A stretch of 64,000 nt of DNA. Source: Kribbella qitaiheensis (GTDB taxonomy: Bacteria > Actinomycetota > Actinomycetes > Propionibacteriales > Kribbellaceae). Location of the stretch: positions 1,116,001 to 1,180,000 of the forward strand of contig NZ_CP043661.1 in assembly GCF_014217565.1 (NCBI RefSeq), read 5' to 3'. The notes beneath the pieces are model-generated. The model had not been told where the DNA came from, did no database searches, and saw nothing but the letters and a program-made list of their open reading frames with translations. Positions 61,960 through 64,000 of the stretch are shown one piece after another (positions within the stretch are counted from its first letter, which is position 1; each line of letters opens with the position of its first letter). Both the position numbers and the translations under genes were made by a program.

Positions 61960-62301
61960 TCAGGTCAGGTCGAGCATCCGGCGAAGCGCGAACTTCACCG
62001 CGGCGACATCGGCCGGTGCCAACGTGTCGGAGTGCCGTTTCTGAAGCCTGTTCATGCTGATGGATTTGATCTGATCAGCCAGTGCGTAGCTGGTCACGTC
62101 ACCCAGTTGGACGGCCGGGTGGAACGGCAGGCCGCGGTCTTTCGTGGTCAGCGGTACGACGATCGCGAGCCCGTTCGGCAAGGTGCACGCTAGCGGCGAG
62201 CCGACCACGATCGCAGGCCGGCGGCCGGCTTGCTCGTGGCCGATCTGGGGGTTGAAATCCACCCACCAGACCTGCCACGGAGCTACTCGGGTCGTCACCA
62301 C
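61960..62301 (-). CDS. mazF: MazF/PemK-family endoribonuclease toxin
   Basis: A 113-residue MazF-like toxin. VAPWQVWWVDFNPQIGHEQA, then RRPAIVVGSPL holds the catalytic Arg, LAIVVPLTTKDRGLPFHPAV has the conserved Thr, and YALADQIKSISMNRL completes the fold. It cleaves RNA at short sequence motifs. A GTG start overlaps the stop of the antitoxin gene. Translation is coupled, as is usual for TA pairs. Confidence 0.92.
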   Translation of the reverse strand: MVTTRVAPWQVWWVDFNPQIGHEQAGRRPAIVVGSPLACTLPNGLAIVVPLTTKDRGLPFHPAVQLGDVTSYALADQIKSISMNRLQKRHSDTLAPADVAAVKFALRRMLDLT

Positions 62302-62510
62302 TCAGCAACCTCGACATCGACGTCGGCCAATTCGCCGGCTTCTGCCCTGTAGTCATCCAGGGCTTGCGGGTCAGCCGCTAGGCGAGTGAGTGCGGTCGCA
62401 GTCTTGTGCTCGAACAGCACGATCTGCAACGCCTCATCCAGACTGACCCCTCCCAACTCGTCCTCAGCAACGCGGGCCAGCTCGTCCCGCGTTGGGACTG
62501 ATACACGCAT
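62295..62510 (-). CDS. Antitoxin partner of MazF
   Basis: A 71-residue protein with a ribbon-helix-helix start (RVSVPTRDELARVAEDELG) and an acidic, toxin-binding C-terminus (YRAEAGELADVDVEVAEW). In-frame ATGs at 62522 and 62540 are alternative starts; no Shine-Dalgarno is seen. The palindromes over the start region suggest autoregulation by the RHH domain. Confidence 0.8.
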   Translation of the reverse strand: MRVSVPTRDELARVAEDELGGVSLDEALQIVLFEHKTATALTRLAADPQALDDYRAEAGELADVDVEVAEW

Positions 62511-62512
62511 CG

Positions 62513-62537
62513 ACGTATGCATGCATAAAGCATACGT
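62513..62537. promoter_or_regulatory. Nested palindromes at the toxin-antitoxin start
   Basis: ACGTATGC (62513-62520) and GCATACGT (62530-62537) are complementary arms; TATGCATGCATA (62516-62527) is a perfect 12-bp palindrome inside. A natural operator for the antitoxin-toxin complex. Confidence 0.65.
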
Positions 62538-62702
62538 CACCTATGTGCTAACTATGCATGGCTGCTGCGGATTGTGTGGTCAGTTTGCTCCCAGCTGAGG
62601 CCAGCGAGACGGCAGCACCATGCCAGCCTTGGTCGACGGCGTCCTGCCCTGGTCCCTCCGGCCGGCGGGTCGCCGCGTAGCGGGATGGGAGAGCGGTGCG
62701 CC

Positions 62703-62852
62703 AAGCAGTTCATGCTCACCCCCGACGGCGTCGCCCGGCGGAGACAACTGCTGGAATCCTTCAGAGGTGGGGAGCCCCTCATGGCCAGCCTGACCCGGCA
62801 AGAACAAGACACCCTTGAAGACCTGCTGTTGCGAGCCCTTTCCCGCCGGTAG
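62703..62852 (+). pseudogene. MarR-like regulator, C-terminal remnant
   Basis: About 49 codons, KQFMLTPDGVARRRQLLESF and LTRQEQDTLEDLLLRAL, resemble the wing strand and final dimerisation helix of MarR proteins. The HTH is missing. The rest of 62541-62962 shows no gene. Confidence 0.5.
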
Positions 62853-62962
62853 CCCACAAGATGTGACAACGCCCGGCACCCGCCGAGGGATACAGCTTCA
62901 GGCTAACCGACGGAGCTACGTCTTTCTCCCTATGCCGGCTCCGGCCGAGTTGCCGAGTCGCG

Positions 62963-63527
62963 CTAGCTCTGGTTGCTGGTCGTATCCGCGTTGTTGACTG
63001 GACAGTTGCCTTCACTTCGGCCGCACGCTGCGAAGTCGCAGAGGCGACATAGCCACGGTTGTGGACGGTCGTGACTGTGGGCGGAGCGTTCCTCGGCTCT
63101 GGCGAGGGTGACTGTGGTCAGCATCGTGTCCAGCGCTGCCGCAAGGTTGTCGACCTCCTCCGAAGTCAACGCCGACAACGCGCTCGTCAGTGACTTCTCG
63201 CGCGCTTGACGTATCCGCACCGCCAGGCGACGGCCACGTAGGGTCAACACGACGGATACGGCCCGTCCGTCCTGCGCTCTGACCCGCTCGACGAGGCCCT
63301 CGGCGGCGAGGCGGTCGACGAGGCGGACGGTGCCCGAGTGGGTCAGGCCCCAGAGCGGAACTCAACTGGGTTACCGATCCGCCGTCGAGGAACTCGTGCA
63401 GCGCGGCCAGTGTGGCCGGGGCTGACGGGCCAAGTTCCGCAATCGCTTCGACGGCGGCGCTCATCCGGTCAGCGATCACGAGACTCAACGCGCCTAGGGC
63501 GTTGGCTGCGTGCTGGCTGCTTGACAT
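62963..63527 (-). pseudogene. MarR-family regulator, frameshifted
   Basis: About 187 residues if one base is removed. First frame: AALHEFLDGGSVTQLSSALG; second frame: LTHSGTVRLVDRLAAEGLVE, VRAQDGRAVSVVLTLRGRRL (wing) and a helical end with Cys in LCRLCDFAACGRSEGNC. The shift can be placed at GGCCCC, 63346-63351. The C-terminal five-Cys tail is unusual for MarR and suggests metal or redox sensing. Divergent from the glyoxalase-like fragment at 63557, its likely former target. Confidence 0.8.
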
Positions 63528-63556
63528 CGTTGACGACACCACTCTGGGTTATATGT

Positions 63557-63717
63557 ATGAGTCACACACAGTCAATAGGAGAGCGTGGCGAGCCGACGGC
63601 GGCGCTGTCGATGCTCAACATCGACAGCGCGGACCCAGCGAGGCTGGCGCGGTTCTACGCGGCCGCGCTCGGCTGGAAGGTCACCTACAGCGACGACAGT
63701 TACGGGATGGTCGAAGG
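63557..63717 (+). pseudogene. Glyoxalase/VOC protein, N-terminal fragment
   Basis: About 53 codons: ALSMLNIDSADPARLARFYA then AALGWKVTYSDDSYGMVEG, the first beta-alpha-beta unit of a VOC/glyoxalase protein. After MVEG the frame runs into the antisense of a monooxygenase fragment and stops at 63773, so the gene was cut by a rearrangement. Confidence 0.65.
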
Positions 63718-63924
63718 CTGCCCGCCGTTCCCTTGTGCATCCGCAGGGAAACGAATCCCCGCTGGGCCTTCATGAACTCGGCCCCGCCTCCGAAAGAGGG
63801 CCAGGAACGCTTCGGTCCTCCCCTCCGGGACGACGGAGGTGTTGGCCAGGACGATGGGCCCGGTCTCCTCCTTGAGCTGCGCGAACATCGGTGTGTGCGG
63901 GTCGAGACTCGGCAGCTTGGCCAT
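63710..63924 (-). pseudogene. Antibiotic biosynthesis monooxygenase (ABM)-like, truncated and frameshifted
   Basis: N-terminal MAKLPSLDPHTPMFAQLKEE and VVPEGRTEAFLAL belong to an ABM-fold protein. The next expected stretch, AEFMKAQRGFVSLRMHKGT, is in another frame; removing one base from GGCCCC (63780-63785) restores it. The C-terminal half is absent: the gene meets the VOC fragment near 63710. GAGGAGAAG precedes the ATG. Confidence 0.6.
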
Positions 63925-63968
63925 TTTCGGTACTTCTCCTCGCTATCGGTCAGTGGATGTGTCCTGGC

Positions 63969-64000
63969 TCAGACGAGCGCGGCGACCAGCACAGCGAAGG
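63969..64000 (-). CDS. C-terminal end of a protein, probably membrane
   Basis: Nine hydrophobic codons (FAVLVAALV) and a TGA stop at the window edge, consistent with the last helix of a transporter upstream of the monooxygenase fragment. Too short to classify. Confidence 0.3.
   Translation of the reverse strand, partial: FAVLVAALV

Noticed and set aside
1..64000. tRNA genes used as island attachment sites
   Set aside because: No T-loop or cloverleaf-like sequence was noticed on either strand, though this was by eye only; a tRNA scan would settle it.

Overview
The window is about 70% GC, has short intergenic gaps, many ATGA/GTGA start-stop overlaps and a gene set typical of soil Actinomycetota: an ATP-dependent LigB-type ligase, snapalysin-like proteases, BlaI/M56 pairs, DUF5753 regulators, a PAC2 protein and a nitrate reductase-flavoprotein fusion. 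A Kribbella-like or other Propionibacteriales genome is my best guess from gene style. I saw no rRNA, tRNA or CRISPR array.

Layout. 0-10 kb: end of a sigma factor, a broken HAD hydrolase, a CPBP membrane protease, a GPH sugar symporter coupled to a PLP decarboxylase, a Dyp peroxidase, a DNA ligase coupled to a methyltransferase, a TauE exporter and a DUF5753 regulator. 10-20 kb: alpha/beta hydrolase, frameshifted ctaD, a snapalysin protease with a decayed copy beside it, an atypical SDR and a zinc-uptake operon (binding lipoprotein, ATPase, two permeases) behind a Zur-like box, followed by two tandem-repeat blocks. 20-31 kb: nitrate reductase/flavoprotein fusion, a DsbA-like/VKOR pair, a methyltransferase-DinB operon divergent from an XRE-cupin regulator, an FAD oxidase, GNAT, CDGSH and hemerythrin proteins. 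31-37 kb: gene debris, HutD, then the most interesting locus: a short leader ORF, a flavohaemoglobin-like globin-reductase, a DivIVA-like coiled-coil protein and a nitric oxide synthase oxygenase with its own two-helix membrane anchor. 37-45.5 kb: a BlaI-M56 sensor/repressor pair next to a secreted metalloprotease and a lipoprotein, then a TetR-controlled fatty-acid cluster (acyl-CoA dehydrogenase, thiolase, FabG4-like reductase, MaoC dehydratase). 45.5-58.5 kb: a large LuxR regulator, a short threonyl-tRNA synthetase preceded by a Thr-rich leader peptide and hairpin, TesB, PAC2, a LacI-box-controlled dehydrogenase/DUF2264 pair, ferritin and DUF2207. 58.5-64 kb: accessory region with two tyrosine recombinases, a TetR gene, 11-bp repeats, a MazEF module and several truncated genes.

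Two themes run through the window. First, at least seven otherwise well-conserved genes each carry exactly one extra base, and every extra base can be placed in a G/C run containing GGCC; this looks systematic (base-calling or assembly) more than biological decay. Second, several junctions join truncated genes (31.4, 36.7, 51.3, 60.6 and 63.7 kb), which marks real rearrangement. All functions are assigned by reading motifs and overall family resemblance; no database search was run.
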